Of a stretch of 64,000 nt of DNA, positions 31,617 to 45,036 are shown piece after piece (within the stretch, counting starts at the first letter, position 1; each line of letters opens with the position of its first letter). This DNA comes from Novosphingobium sp. 28-62-57 (GTDB taxonomy: Bacteria > Pseudomonadota > Alphaproteobacteria > Sphingomonadales > Sphingomonadaceae), in the NCBI GenBank assembly GCA_002256985.1, contig NCGO01000002.1:475828-539827 (forward strand), in the 5' to 3' direction. The position numbers and the translations under genes are program-made. The notes beneath the pieces are model-generated. The model was not told the origin of the DNA. It was given only the letters and a program-made list of their open reading frames with translations, and made no database searches.

Positions 31617-31682
31617 CCCGTTCGTGTCGAGCGAAGTCGAGACACATTGCGGGGTGTCTCGACTTCGCTCGACACGAACGGG
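31617..31682. repeat. 66-base inverted repeat, copy A
   Basis: The element has near-perfect 28-base arms starting CCCGTTCGTGTCGAGCGAAG and its complement, with an ATTGCGGG-type loop. Two more copies lie at 37040-37105 and 57193-57258. All are intergenic. In RNA each would form a very stable hairpin. Confidence 0.9.
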
Positions 31683-31714
31683 AAGGAATTTGATTTGGCT
31701 CCAGCGAAGAAGCC

Positions 31715-32395
31715 TCAGCTCTCCAGTTCAACATCCCAGTAAAGCCAGTCCCGCCACGTCTCGTGCAGATAGTTGGGCGGAAAGGCGCGGCCGCGGTCTT
31801 GCAATTGCCAGGTCGTGGGGCGGATGGCACGGTTCATCAGGCGCATGCGGGCCTGTTCCGGGGTGCGCCCACCCTTCTTCAGGTTGCACGGTGCGCAGGC
31901 AGCGGCGACGTTTTCCCACGACGTGCGCCCGCCCAGACGGCGCGGCACGATGTGGTCAAAGGTCAGGTTCTCGTTCGTGCCGCAATACTGACATTGAAAG
32001 CCATCGCGCAGGAACAGGTTGAAGCGCGTGAAAGCCGGATATTCGCTGGGCCGCACATATTGGCGCAGCGCGATGACCGAGGGCAGCTTCATGCCAAAGC
32101 TCGCGCTGTGCACCTCGCGGTCATAAGTCTCGATAATGTCCACCCGTTCAAGGAACACTGCCTTGATCGCGGTCTGCCACGGCCACAAGCTGAGCGGATA
32201 GTAGCTGAGCGGGGTATAATCGGCGTTCAGGACCAGCGCGGGGCAATTGGCCAGATGCCGGTCATTATGCAAAACATCGTTAAACGCGGCGCTGTCGCCG
32301 CAATTAGGCCTGGCCGAAGCCGCCTGCTCTATCAGCGCCTTATGAAGCACGTCCCGTTCCGGTCCCTGCACATCGAGGCATGTTCGCCCCGGCAA
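31715..32395 (-). CDS. HNH endonuclease
   Basis: This HNH-family protein is 226 residues if the first ATG is used. The HNH core has CQYC and CAPC zinc pairs with FDHIVPRRLGG between them. The region NCPALVLNADYTPLSYYPLSLWPWQ and VFLERVDIIETYD is characteristic of a conserved alphaproteobacterial HNH protein whose role is unknown. The first 45 residues look unlike the family, so the true start may lie inside; no obvious internal ATG is available. It is isolated and not next to a methylase, so it is not an evident restriction system. Confidence 0.85.
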   Translation of the reverse strand: MPGRTCLDVQGPERDVLHKALIEQAASARPNCGDSAAFNDVLHNDRHLANCPALVLNADYTPLSYYPLSLWPWQTAIKAVFLERVDIIETYDREVHSASFGMKLPSVIALRQYVRPSEYPAFTRFNLFLRDGFQCQYCGTNENLTFDHIVPRRLGGRTSWENVAAACAPCNLKKGGRTPEQARMRLMNRAIRPTTWQLQDRGRAFPPNYLHETWRDWLYWDVELES

Positions 32396-32449
32396 GGACA
32401 GTCATGGCTTAGCCGCATGACTTCTGTGTTACGCATGACCGTAAGGAAC

Positions 32450-32481
32450 ACCGCCGCCCCCTTCCCGTCAAGGGGGAACGG
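32450..32481 (-). terminator. Hairpin between the HNH and M20 peptidase genes
   Basis: CCGCC and GGCGG form the outer arms and TTCCC and GGGAA the inner arms of an imperfect hairpin about 20 bases beyond the M20 peptidase stop. The T-run is poor, so it is a moderate terminator candidate. Confidence 0.4.
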
Positions 32482-32502
32482 CGGGCAGTTTCCACAACCT
32501 GA

Positions 32503-36664
<4,162 letters not shown>

Positions 36665-36670
36665 GGACTG

Positions 36671-36751
36671 CGGCACCGGCCCGCTCCCCCGGCCCGGCCA
36701 CCCGACAGTGTATTCTATGGGTGGCCGGGCCGGGGAAGCGGGCCGGTGCCG
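36671..36751 (+). terminator. Large imperfect inverted repeat after gyrB
   Basis: CGGCACCGGCCCGCTCCCC at 36671-36689 continues for about 32 bases and is matched in reverse complement by 36719-36751, with one or two mismatches. The loop is about 15 bases. It begins seven bases after the gyrB stop. There is no T-run, but as RNA it would form a very stable stem and may terminate or protect the gyrB transcript. Confidence 0.6.
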
Positions 36752-36761
36752 TAAGCAAGGA

Positions 36762-37019
36762 ATGATCGTGGCGTTCACCGACGAAATCCCGTGGGACCAG
36801 CCCGCCACGATGATCGACCTTGAAGGCCGCGCGCCGATCATCGGCACGGTGCGCGATTGCGCGCTGCACTACGGCCTCTACAAACCGCACGCGCGCGACA
36901 ATGCGCGCGTGCTGCTGACCAAACCGATCCACCGCGAAGGCCGCGCCACGCGCACGTGGTTGCTGGAACCATCGGAGATTGCCGAACTGGCTGACCGGCT
37001 TGCGCGGGAAACGAATTAA
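36762..37019 (+). CDS. Conserved small protein downstream of gyrB
   Basis: This 85-residue protein starts at ATG 36762 with AAGGA immediately ahead. It reads MIVAFTDEIPWDQPATMIDL, then a DCALHYGLYKPHARDNARV middle and an ARTWLLEPSEIAELADRL-like C-terminal helix. I recognise no named domain. Its amino-acid content and codon use match a real gene. It follows gyrB on the same strand, separated by the large inverted repeat, so it may be read from the same promoter at lower level. Confidence 0.65.
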   Translation: MIVAFTDEIPWDQPATMIDLEGRAPIIGTVRDCALHYGLYKPHARDNARVLLTKPIHREGRATRTWLLEPSEIAELADRLARETN

Positions 37020-37039
37020 CGATCAAATTTGAATCTTGA

Positions 37040-37105
37040 CCCGTTCGTGTCGAGCGAAGTCGAGACACATTGCGCGGTGTCTCGACTTCGCTCGACACGA
37101 ACGGG
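37040..37105. repeat. 66-base inverted repeat, copy B
   Basis: The arms are the same as copy A at 31617-31682; the loop reads ATTGCGCGGT. It lies between the converging small gene and the helicase gene. Confidence 0.9.
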
Positions 37106-37118
37106 ATATTGGCTGAAG

Positions 37119-39533
37119 TCAATCCGCCCGCATCGCCGCCGCCGCCAGCGACTCTGCTTCCATTAGCAACTCATCATCCGCCGCGCCCGAAGGGGTCGCC
37201 TCGCGCCCAATCATCACCAGCACCGGCACGGCCAGCGGGCTGACGCGGTCCAATTCGACATGCACCAGCTGCCCCGCCGCGCGGTCCAGCAGGTCGCCCA
37301 GCCGCCCCACATCGGTCATCCGCGCCCGTGCATCGGCCCAGGCCGCCTCGATCAGCAGGTGATCAGGCTCATACTTGCGCAGCACGTCATAGATCAGGTC
37401 GGTGGAGAACGTCACCTGCTTGCCCGATTTGCGTTTGCCGGGATGCTGCCGCTCCACCAGCCCGGAAATCACCGCCACTTCGCGAAACGCGCGACGAAGC
37501 AGGTGCGATTCCTGCACCCAGTCCACAAATTCATGTGCCAAGATATCAGGAGACAGTAGCGGCGCCGGGTCCGCCACTGGCCGCGCCCCCCACACGCCCA
37601 GCGAATAGTCATTGGCCACGAACCCGAGCGGCATCAGCCCACGCTCGTTCATGCGCCGCGTGATCAGCATGCCGAGCGACTGGTTCGCGTTCCACCCTTC
37701 GAACGTGTAGTACACCGTGTAGTGCTTGTTCTGATGCGGAAAGCTCTCTGCCAGCAGCATCCCCGGCCCCGGCAACTTGCTGCGCCAATCCTGCATTTCC
37801 AGCCATTCGCGCACGTCATCGGGAAACCGAGCCCACCCGGCCCGGTCCACCAGCAGCCCGCGCACCCGGTCCGAAAGGTGCGTGGTCAGCGGCAGCCGCG
37901 CGCCCATGTAGCTGGGGATCTGCCCCGGCTTCTTGGCTGCGCGCACGATCAGTTCCAGATCGCGCACGCCTTCAACCTCAAGGTCCATGCCGGCAAAGCG
38001 GATCGTATCGCCGGGCGAGAGCGTCGCCCCGAAACTCTCCTCGACCTTGCCCAGTGAACGCCCGTTCCTGAACCGCACTTCCAGCATTTCGGAATCGACG
38101 ATGATCCCCGCATTCAACCGGAACCGCGCGGCATGTTCGGGGTGAGTCAGCCGCCAAGTGCCCTGCTTGTCGCGCACGATCCGCTTGAACCGGTCATAGG
38201 CGCGCAGCGCATATCCGCCGGTCGCCACGAATTCCAAAACCCGCGTCCACTGCGCCTGATCGATCCAGCGATAGGGGTGCGCCGATTGCACTTCGGCTAG
38301 CAGCGCTCCTTCGTCAAACGGCCCCGCACAGGCCGTGGCCATCACATGCTGCGCCAGCACGTCCAGCCCGCCTGCGCGAAACTCCTCGCCATCGCGCTTG
38401 CCTTCATGCACCGCTTCCTGCGCGGCAAAGGCCTCCAGAAATTCGAACCGGTTGCCGGGGGCCAGCAGCGCGCGGCTGGGGCAATCGAGCCGGTGATTGG
38501 CCCGCCCGATCCGCTGAAGCAGGCGCGACGATCCCTTGGGCGCGCCCATCTGCACCACCAGATCAACGTCGCCCCAGTCCACGCCCAGATCCAGGCTGGC
38601 GGTGCAGACCAGCGCGCGCAATTCGCCGCGCGCCATCGCCCCTTCCACCTTGCGCCGCGCCTCTTTGGACAGCGACCCATGGTGGATGCCGATGGGCAGT
38701 TTGTCGTCGTTAACGTCCCACAGCAGTTGGAAGATATATTCGGCCAGAAACCGCGTGTTGGTGAAAATCAGCGTGGTGTTGTTGCGCCGGATTTCATCGT
38801 AAAGCTGCGGCACGGCCCAGGCCGCTGCATGCCCGCCCCACGGCACGCGCTGGTCTTCGGGGTGCAGGATCGAAAGCTCGGGCTTCGCGCCTTCCTCCCC
38901 CTCCACCAACCGCACCGCAGCCGCATCGCCATCGGGCGCGAGCCACGCGCAAAAGTCTTGCGGATCGGCCACTGTGGCCGAAAGCGCGGCGCGGCGCATA
39001 CCGGGCGCCAGCGCCTGCAACCGCGCCAGCGACAGCGCCAGCAGATCCCCGCGCTTGCTCGTGGCGAATGCATGCACCTCGTCCACGATCACCCGCTTCA
39101 GCCCTGCAAATATCGTCGCGCTTTCGGGATAACTGAGCAGCAGCGACAGCGATTCCGGCGTCGTCAGCAGCACATGCGGGGGCCTCACCCGCTGCCGCGC
39201 CTTGCGGTCAGACGGCGTATCGCCACTGCGCGTCTCGATGCGGATATTCAGCCCGATCTCGTCCACCGGCGTCAACAGATTGCGCTGCACGTCATGCGCC
39301 AGCGCCTTCAGCGGGGAGACATAAAGCGTGTGCAGCCCATCCCCCGGCGGATCATCACCCGCAAAATCCGCCAGCGTCGGCATGAACCCCGCCAGCGTCT
39401 TGCCCGCGCCAGTATCGGCCACCAGCAGCGCATGATCGCCTGCACGCGCGGCCTCCAGCATCTCCATCTGATGCCGCCGCACACGCCATCCCCGCGCGGT
39501 GAACCATTGGGTGATCGAGGGAGGGAGGGTCAT
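37119..39533 (-). CDS. Lhr-like DEXH-box DNA helicase (ligase-associated type)
   Basis: This 804-residue superfamily 2 helicase has Walker A ADTGAGKTLAG near residue 50, the DEVHAF Walker B, SATV motif III and QRIGRANHR motif VI. The size and the C-terminal segment fit the Lhr-like helicase known from a bacterial cluster with an ATP-dependent DNA ligase, an exonuclease and a phosphoesterase, thought to act in DNA repair. None of those partners is adjacent here; a metallophosphoesterase at 53910 is probably unrelated. I take ATG 39533 (MTLPPSITQWF); the frame is open to 39569. Confidence 0.9.
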   Translation of the reverse strand: MTLPPSITQWFTARGWRVRRHQMEMLEAARAGDHALLVADTGAGKTLAGFMPTLADFAGDDPPGDGLHTLYVSPLKALAHDVQRNLLTPVDEIGLNIRIETRSGDTPSDRKARQRVRPPHVLLTTPESLSLLLSYPESATIFAGLKRVIVDEVHAFATSKRGDLLALSLARLQALAPGMRRAALSATVADPQDFCAWLAPDGDAAAVRLVEGEEGAKPELSILHPEDQRVPWGGHAAAWAVPQLYDEIRRNNTTLIFTNTRFLAEYIFQLLWDVNDDKLPIGIHHGSLSKEARRKVEGAMARGELRALVCTASLDLGVDWGDVDLVVQMGAPKGSSRLLQRIGRANHRLDCPSRALLAPGNRFEFLEAFAAQEAVHEGKRDGEEFRAGGLDVLAQHVMATACAGPFDEGALLAEVQSAHPYRWIDQAQWTRVLEFVATGGYALRAYDRFKRIVRDKQGTWRLTHPEHAARFRLNAGIIVDSEMLEVRFRNGRSLGKVEESFGATLSPGDTIRFAGMDLEVEGVRDLELIVRAAKKPGQIPSYMGARLPLTTHLSDRVRGLLVDRAGWARFPDDVREWLEMQDWRSKLPGPGMLLAESFPHQNKHYTVYYTFEGWNANQSLGMLITRRMNERGLMPLGFVANDYSLGVWGARPVADPAPLLSPDILAHEFVDWVQESHLLRRAFREVAVISGLVERQHPGKRKSGKQVTFSTDLIYDVLRKYEPDHLLIEAAWADARARMTDVGRLGDLLDRAAGQLVHVELDRVSPLAVPVLVMIGREATPSGAADDELLMEAESLAAAAMRAD

Positions 39534-39574
39534 GGCGCGGCCCCACAAGGCCACGGCGTATCCAAACAATCACC

Positions 39575-39664
39575 GTCACCCTGAACTTGTTTCAGGGTCC
39601 ATTTCGCCGCACGGGCACCCGCTCTGAACCGCAAGATGGATGCTGAAACAAGTTCAGCATGACG
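39575..39664. repeat. Inverted pair of CTGAACTTGTTTCAG-type repeats
   Basis: CACCCTGAACTTGTTTCAGG with GTCCATTT after it (39578-39604) faces an inverted copy, GATGCTGAAACAAGTTCAGC with ATGACG after it (39638-39663). The same element recurs as a single copy at 47238-47270. They are intergenic. Confidence 0.75.
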
Positions 39665-39716
39665 TGTCATTAAACGGGCGGGTTGCGAACTCATCACCCC
39701 CTATGTAGGCGCGCGC

Positions 39717-41525
39717 TCACAGAACCGAAAGGATGCCCTCGCGCTCCTTGCCCTTCCAGCCCAGCGTTGCATCGATCAGCGCGATGGTCACCGCGCACTG
39801 ATCGGCGTCCGATCCCTTGCCGTTCATCGCCTTGCGCACGCGTTCATCAGGGATGCCGGTCAGCGTGATGACCTTTTCCACCAGCTCGCCGGGCACTTTG
39901 GCATTACCCGGTGCAATGCGCTGCGGCGGGCCAAGCTGGTGGGCATCGAGCATGCGCACGGCCAGCTTCCGCTCGGCAGACAGCACCGCATCGGGCACCA
40001 CGACTTGCCGATCGAGGCGGCGCGTGCGGATAAAGGCCATGCATTGCGCCGCGCCTGCCTTGCGCGCGGCGCGATAGAGATCGGCGCGCAGGCGCTGCAC
40101 ATCGGCCAGCAGTGGGCCCTTTTCCACCAGCGCGGTCATATACATCCGCTCGCGCACCAGATCGTGTACCTTGGCGCGATAGGCCGCCTCGTCGCTGCCA
40201 TCGCTGCGCGCGATGGTGCGGTTGGCGCTGAACAGCGCGGCCAGGTCTGGCTGCAAGGATTTGAGGCCCTCCAGCGTGATTTCCGGGCCAAAGATCGCCG
40301 CGATGGCATCGCCAATGATCTTGCCATCTTGCGCAATTTCGGCGGCAGACAGCGTGACGGGCGGCGGCGGGGCCGATGTATCGGGCGCGCGGTCGGCAAA
40401 GGCAAAGCGCAGGATCTGGATCAGGATGATCGCGCCAAACAGCCACAGCCGCCCCTTGCTGAACCAGCCGGTGCCAACGTCGTCCCCCTCGGGCTTGTCC
40501 CACAGCGCCACGCGCCACGGATCGAAATGGTGCTCCAGTTCAGGGAAGTTCTTGCGCACGCCATCGAGCAATTGCACCACGTCCGCGCGCTTCACGAACC
40601 AGCCCTTGCGGCTGCCTTGCTGCGCAGGCTTGGTCAGTTCCGCCCATGCCTTGTGCAGCGGGTGCTGGGGGTCTTGCACCTTTTCACGGAACCGCAAGCC
40701 CCGAAGGCGCGCATTGAGGAACGCGACGGCGGGCCGTTCGGAAACCTGCCCGCGCTCGCTTTCCCAGCCAAACACCGCCGCCGCCGGTTCCAGCAGCGGG
40801 GCTGACCGGGGCCAGGCATCGGCCAGAATGCGGGCCAGCCAGTTATCGATCTCGTCAAAGGCGGTCACGCTGGCGGTCTCGGCGTGGCGCAGCACCGCTT
40901 TCAGATGGCCCAGCGCCATCGCCTCTTCCCAGCCCTGCAACGGGGGCAGATCGTCTTGGCCGTCATCCTGTTCGGGAAGATCGGTCAACAACAGGCGATA
41001 GAGCGCCTGTTCGTGCGCCCATGCGGGCATGACCGCATCGGAGGTAGCCTCAAGCCCCAGCAGCACGGGCCGCGTAAAGGGATCGCGCGCCACGGCAATC
41101 GCTTGCTGCGCCGGGGCCTGCGCTGCCGAAAAGCCGGTGGTGACGTCCAGCTTGGGCGCTGCGCCGGATAGCCGTGTCGTCAAGCTGGGATCGGCCTCGC
41201 CGCTTGCCGCCGGAGCCGCATAGAGCCAGCTTGAGGCTTCGGGTTCCGGTGCCGCTTCCGGGTGGGCGTCTGCCTCTGCGCCGGGGCCCTCTTCATCCAG
41301 CGGCGTTATCCCGGCGAAGGGATCGAACTCTTCCTCTGCCTCCGGCTTGGCCTGCATCCGCGCCCAGCGCAGCGCCGCGTCGCGGGCTTCGCGCAGGCGG
41401 GCATAGCCATCCACATCGCGGTCGATGTCCATCGCCTTCAGCCGTTCGGCATAGGCGCGCCGGATTGCCGCCACATCGGGCGTCTTGGCGATCTTCAGGA
41501 CGGTCCAGGCCTGAGAGGGGGTCAT
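39717..41525 (-). CDS. J-like membrane protein paired with an HscC-type Hsp70
   Basis: This 602-residue protein starts with a J-domain-like segment (residues about 1-60: AWTVLKIAKTPDVAAIRRAY, then DGYARLREARDAALRW) that lacks the HPD tripeptide; the loop reads KAMDIDRDVDG. An acidic Ala/Pro-rich linker follows. A single hydrophobic helix (LWLFGAIILIQILRFAF) lies near residues 360-378, with a long C-terminal region of unknown fold. In E. coli HscC (Hsc62) is paired with DjlC, a membrane J protein, so this is likely the Hsp70's cochaperone. It starts 18 bases after the Hsp70 stop, on the same strand. Confidence 0.75.
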   Translation of the reverse strand: MTPSQAWTVLKIAKTPDVAAIRRAYAERLKAMDIDRDVDGYARLREARDAALRWARMQAKPEAEEEFDPFAGITPLDEEGPGAEADAHPEAAPEPEASSWLYAAPAASGEADPSLTTRLSGAAPKLDVTTGFSAAQAPAQQAIAVARDPFTRPVLLGLEATSDAVMPAWAHEQALYRLLLTDLPEQDDGQDDLPPLQGWEEAMALGHLKAVLRHAETASVTAFDEIDNWLARILADAWPRSAPLLEPAAAVFGWESERGQVSERPAVAFLNARLRGLRFREKVQDPQHPLHKAWAELTKPAQQGSRKGWFVKRADVVQLLDGVRKNFPELEHHFDPWRVALWDKPEGDDVGTGWFSKGRLWLFGAIILIQILRFAFADRAPDTSAPPPPVTLSAAEIAQDGKIIGDAIAAIFGPEITLEGLKSLQPDLAALFSANRTIARSDGSDEAAYRAKVHDLVRERMYMTALVEKGPLLADVQRLRADLYRAARKAGAAQCMAFIRTRRLDRQVVVPDAVLSAERKLAVRMLDAHQLGPPQRIAPGNAKVPGELVEKVITLTGIPDERVRKAMNGKGSDADQCAVTIALIDATLGWKGKEREGILSVL

Positions 41526-41543
41526 TGCGCTGGCATCACGGCG

Positions 41544-43262
41544 TCACAGCGGCGGATGGGCTTCGAGCATGTCGAGCAGGCCGGAAAGATCGGCGGCGGC
41601 ATCGGCAATGCGGCGCGGGTCCTGGCTGTCGAGCGCGGCCACGAACTGGCTGGTGCGGTCACCCACCACCGCGCGCACATCGCCCAGAAACTCCTCGTAA
41701 CACCGCTCTGCGCGGGCCAGCAGCATCTGGTTGGTGGCCTCCTCGCGAGGGTGGTGCTTCAGCGCGGCCAAGGCCTTGCGCCGCGCGTCCAGATCCTTGG
41801 CGGCCTTGCGGTCTTCCTCGTCGATGATCATCAGATTGTGCTTCGTGCCGGTCAGCGGTACTTCCACGTCGACTTCCAGCAGTCCCGAACTGTCATAGGA
41901 AAAGCGCACATCAATGGCCACTTCGCCTGCCGGGCGCGGCGGCACCGGCACTTTCAGCTCGCCCAGAAAGACGTTGCCCGAAACCTCGCGCGCTTCGCCC
42001 TGATAGATCCTGACCGTGATCTGCTTCTGCTTTTCACCCATCGTGCTGTAGACGCCCGACCGGCTGACCGGCACCGGCGTATTGCGCTCGATAATCGGAG
42101 AAAACAGCCCTTCCTGCACCGTGCCCCGGGTCGAATGCTCCGCCGTTTCGATGCCCAGCGTGAACGGGCACACATCGGTGATGCGGATTTCCTCAAGGCC
42201 CCCATCGCGCGCAATCAGCCCGCCCTGAATGGCTGCGCCCAGTGCCACCGCATGATCGGGATGGATCGTGGAATTGGGAAAGCGCCCGAACAGCCGCGTA
42301 ATCGCCTTGCGCACCAGCGGCATGCGCGTGGCCCCGCCCACCAGCACCACTTCGCTCAAAGATGCCGCATCGATCTGGCTGTCGCGCAGCGCCCGCACCA
42401 CCGGATCGCGCAGCCGCTTGATCAGCCCTTCGGCCTGCGCCTCAAACTCGCTGGCGGTGACCGTGGTGGAAAGCCGCGTGCCATCCACCGTCAGCGCAAA
42501 TTCGGCCTCCTGCGCATCGCTCAGCGCACGCTTGGTGCGCTCTGCTGCTTGCAACAGCAGCGCTTCGGTCCGGCGTTCGTCGATCTTGCCCAGAAGGCCA
42601 TCGGGATCGAGCCGCCCGCGCACCGCCGTGGCAATGGCGCTGTTGAAATCATCGCCGCCCAGCCGGTTGTCGCCTGCCGAGGCGCGGACCTCGACGATGC
42701 CTTCGAACATTTCGACGATCGACACGTCAAACGTGCCCCCGCCCAGATCGAACACCAGAAACGGCTCACGCTCTTCCTTGTCCTGCAGGCCAAAGGCAAG
42801 GGCAGCGGCGGTTGGCTCGTTGATCAGACGGCGCACGGTCAGCCCCGCCAGTTCGCCTGCACGGCGCGTGGCCTTGCGCTGCCGGTCGTTGAAATAGGCG
42901 GGCACCGTGATCACCGCCTCGGTCGGACAGGTGCCGGTATGCGCAGTCACATCATCGCGCAGGGACATCAGCACCAGCGCGGAAAGCTCCTCGGCAGAAA
43001 ACTCCTTGCGGCCCAGCTTCAGCTTGCGGTCGGTGCCCATCAACCGCTTGAAGCTGGTCGCCGTCGCCCCGTCCTTCATCGCCATCCGCTCCAGCGCGGC
43101 GGCACCGACCAAGGTGTTGCCATCGGGCAGGACCGATACGGCAGAGGGCGTCAGCAGGCCGCCCAGCGCATTGGGCACCAACACGGCCTCACCACCATTT
43201 TCGCTGTTCTGCCACAGGGCGACCGCGCTGTTGGTGGTCCCCAGATCGATTCCGATGAGCAT
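41544..43262 (-). CDS. HscC-like Hsp70 chaperone
   Basis: This 572-residue Hsp70 is shorter than DnaK. The actin-like ATPase shows [34 protein letters not shown] in two parts, [22 protein letters not shown] and [11 protein letters not shown]. The substrate domain is present ([30 protein letters not shown]) but the C-terminal lid is short and no EEVD-like tail exists. These features fit HscC, a specialised Hsp70 whose clients are poorly known. It lies upstream of the J-like membrane protein and downstream of the phosphohexomutase gene. Confidence 0.88.
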   Translation of the reverse strand: MLIGIDLGTTNSAVALWQNSENGGEAVLVPNALGGLLTPSAVSVLPDGNTLVGAAALERMAMKDGATATSFKRLMGTDRKLKLGRKEFSAEELSALVLMSLRDDVTAHTGTCPTEAVITVPAYFNDRQRKATRRAGELAGLTVRRLINEPTAAALAFGLQDKEEREPFLVFDLGGGTFDVSIVEMFEGIVEVRASAGDNRLGGDDFNSAIATAVRGRLDPDGLLGKIDERRTEALLLQAAERTKRALSDAQEAEFALTVDGTRLSTTVTASEFEAQAEGLIKRLRDPVVRALRDSQIDAASLSEVVLVGGATRMPLVRKAITRLFGRFPNSTIHPDHAVALGAAIQGGLIARDGGLEEIRITDVCPFTLGIETAEHSTRGTVQEGLFSPIIERNTPVPVSRSGVYSTMGEKQKQITVRIYQGEAREVSGNVFLGELKVPVPPRPAGEVAIDVRFSYDSSGLLEVDVEVPLTGTKHNLMIIDEEDRKAAKDLDARRKALAALKHHPREEATNQMLLARAERCYEEFLGDVRAVVGDRTSQFVAALDSQDPRRIADAAADLSGLLDMLEAHPPL

Positions 43263-43332
43263 TCGTCTTCCCGTCTTTACGCAACGGGTGATGCGTCAGC
43301 GGGCGGCGATTTGGCAAGCGCAAAGCGGCGGT

Positions 43333-44739
43333 TCAGCCGCGGGAAAGCCCCACAGCGGCCAACCGCGCGTCCACTTCTGCCAGCAGGCGCGCAAGCCCTT
43401 CATCGCTGCGGCTTTCGGCGCGCACCACCAGCACGTCCTGCGTGTTGGATGCGCGCAGCAGCCACCAGCCGTCAGGTCTGTCCACGCGCACGCCATCGGT
43501 CTGATTTACCGCAACCCCATCGGTGATCAGGTGGGCCAGCACTTCATCCACAGCAGCAAACTTGCGCGCCTCATCCACCTGAAAGCGCAATTCGGGCGTT
43601 GCCACGCGCTCGGGCATGGCATCGCGCAGCGCGGTCAGGCTCGTTCCGATTCGGACAAGGGCGGCGATCAGGCGGACGGCGGCGTAAAGTGCGTCGTCAA
43701 AACCGAAATAGCGGTCGGCAAAGAACATGTGCCCGCTCATTTCCCCCGCCAATGGCGCACCTGTCTCCTTCATTTTGGACTTTATCGGCGAATGTCCGGT
43801 TTTCCACATCAGCGGCTTACCGCCCAGCTCGGCAATGCGGGCAAACAGCGTGGAACTGGCCTTCACATCGGCGATAATCGTGGCGTTTGGCCGGTCTCTC
43901 AGCACGTCCTGCGCGAAAATCGCCAACAGTTCATCGCCCCAGATCACCCGGCCCTTGCTGTCGACCGCTCCGATCCGATCGCCATCACCGTCGAATGCTA
44001 CTCCGAAGTCGAGGTGATGCGCCACGACAGCGGCGCGCAGATCAGTGAGATTGGCTTCCACAGTCGGATCAGGATGATGGTTGGGAAAATGGCCGTCCAC
44101 ACGCGTATGAAGAAGGACATGGGTGCCGCCGAGCCGCGCGGTGAGCGCCTCCACGATCGGGCCGGCCGCGCCATTGCCGGCATCCCAGCCGATGCGCAAT
44201 CCGTCCAAAATCTTGGCATCGATCCCATCGAGCGCGCCGAGCAGGCACGCGACATAAGCGTCGGTGACGCTACTTTCAGTGACGCTTCCGGGGCCGCTGA
44301 CCCACGCGGCTTCATCGGCGATGCGCCCGAGATCCACTATGTCGGTCCCAAAGAACGGGGCCCCTTCAAGTACCATCTTGAAGCCATTGTGATTGGCGGG
44401 ATTGTGGCTGCCGGTTACGTGAATGCCGCCCTGAACCTCTGGAATTAACGCCCCTGCTGCCGGGGTTGCGGCAAAATAGAGCATCGGGCTTGGCCCCAGC
44501 CCGATCCGCACCACATCCACGCCGCTGGCCATAAGCCCTTGAATCAACGCGTGTTCCAGCACGGGTGAGCTGATCCGCCCGTCATAGCCCACGGCCACAC
44601 GTGTGCCGCCGCGCTGCCGCACCACCGTGCCAAAGCTGCGCCCCACGGCATGGGCATCATCGACTGAAAGCGTTTCCCCGAACACCCCGCGAATATCGTA
44701 TTCGCGCAGGATCGAGGGGTGGAAGCGGTGCCCCGTCAT
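43333..44739 (-). CDS. Phosphomannomutase/phosphoglucomutase
   Basis: This 468-residue alpha-D-phosphohexomutase moves a phosphate between C6 and C1 of mannose or glucose, feeding exopolysaccharide and LPS sugars. The catalytic phosphoserine loop [13 protein letters not shown] and the Mg loop [10 protein letters not shown] are clear. The sugar-binding loop GEMSGHMFF and the phosphate loop LLRASNTQD complete the set. The length fits AlgC-like dual-specificity enzymes. Its start lies six bases after the stop of the J-domain gene, so it is in the mipZ transcript. Confidence 0.94.
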   Translation of the reverse strand: MTGHRFHPSILREYDIRGVFGETLSVDDAHAVGRSFGTVVRQRGGTRVAVGYDGRISSPVLEHALIQGLMASGVDVVRIGLGPSPMLYFAATPAAGALIPEVQGGIHVTGSHNPANHNGFKMVLEGAPFFGTDIVDLGRIADEAAWVSGPGSVTESSVTDAYVACLLGALDGIDAKILDGLRIGWDAGNGAAGPIVEALTARLGGTHVLLHTRVDGHFPNHHPDPTVEANLTDLRAAVVAHHLDFGVAFDGDGDRIGAVDSKGRVIWGDELLAIFAQDVLRDRPNATIIADVKASSTLFARIAELGGKPLMWKTGHSPIKSKMKETGAPLAGEMSGHMFFADRYFGFDDALYAAVRLIAALVRIGTSLTALRDAMPERVATPELRFQVDEARKFAAVDEVLAHLITDGVAVNQTDGVRVDRPDGWWLLRASNTQDVLVVRAESRSDEGLARLLAEVDARLAAVGLSRG

Positions 44740-44745
44740 TCTTGT

Positions 44746-45036
44746 TCAGGACCCGCGCCGGTCCGACAGGCGGGCCAGCAGCAGGTCACGCGCGGCGTTG
44801 GCTTCGTGGACGGCTTCGTTCGTGCCGCCGCGGTCGGGGTGGACTTGCTGGATCAGGCGGCGGTGCGCTTCGATCACCTCTTCATACCCGGCATCGGCTT
44901 TCAGGCCGAGCAGATTGCGCGCCTTCTTTTCGTTCCGGTCACGCGGATTGCCCTGCAACAGTTCCCACGGCCAGCGCCCGGTGAGCAGCTTGCAGGCAAG
45001 GCTCGCCAAGGCCACCAGTGTGAGCAGTTTGATCAT
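44746..45036 (-). CDS. Membrane-anchored J-domain protein
   Basis: This 96-residue protein has an N-terminal hydrophobic helix (about 2-19) and a C-terminal J domain with the intact HPD at residues 66-68 (QQVHPDRGG). The J domain would face the cytoplasm and stimulate an Hsp70. Its ATG overlaps the mipZ stop (TGATG), and the phosphohexomutase starts six bases after it. Small J proteins of this layout resemble the mitochondrial Pam18-type fold. It could be a second partner for the HscC-like Hsp70 encoded downstream. Confidence 0.88.
   Translation of the reverse strand: MIKLLTLVALASLACKLLTGRWPWELLQGNPRDRNEKKARNLLGLKADAGYEEVIEAHRRLIQQVHPDRGGTNEAVHEANAARDLLLARLSDRRGS

Noticed and set aside
31715-32395. 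HNH protein as part of a restriction-modification system
   Set aside because: There is no methyltransferase or specificity gene nearby, and the family is a conserved chromosomal protein.
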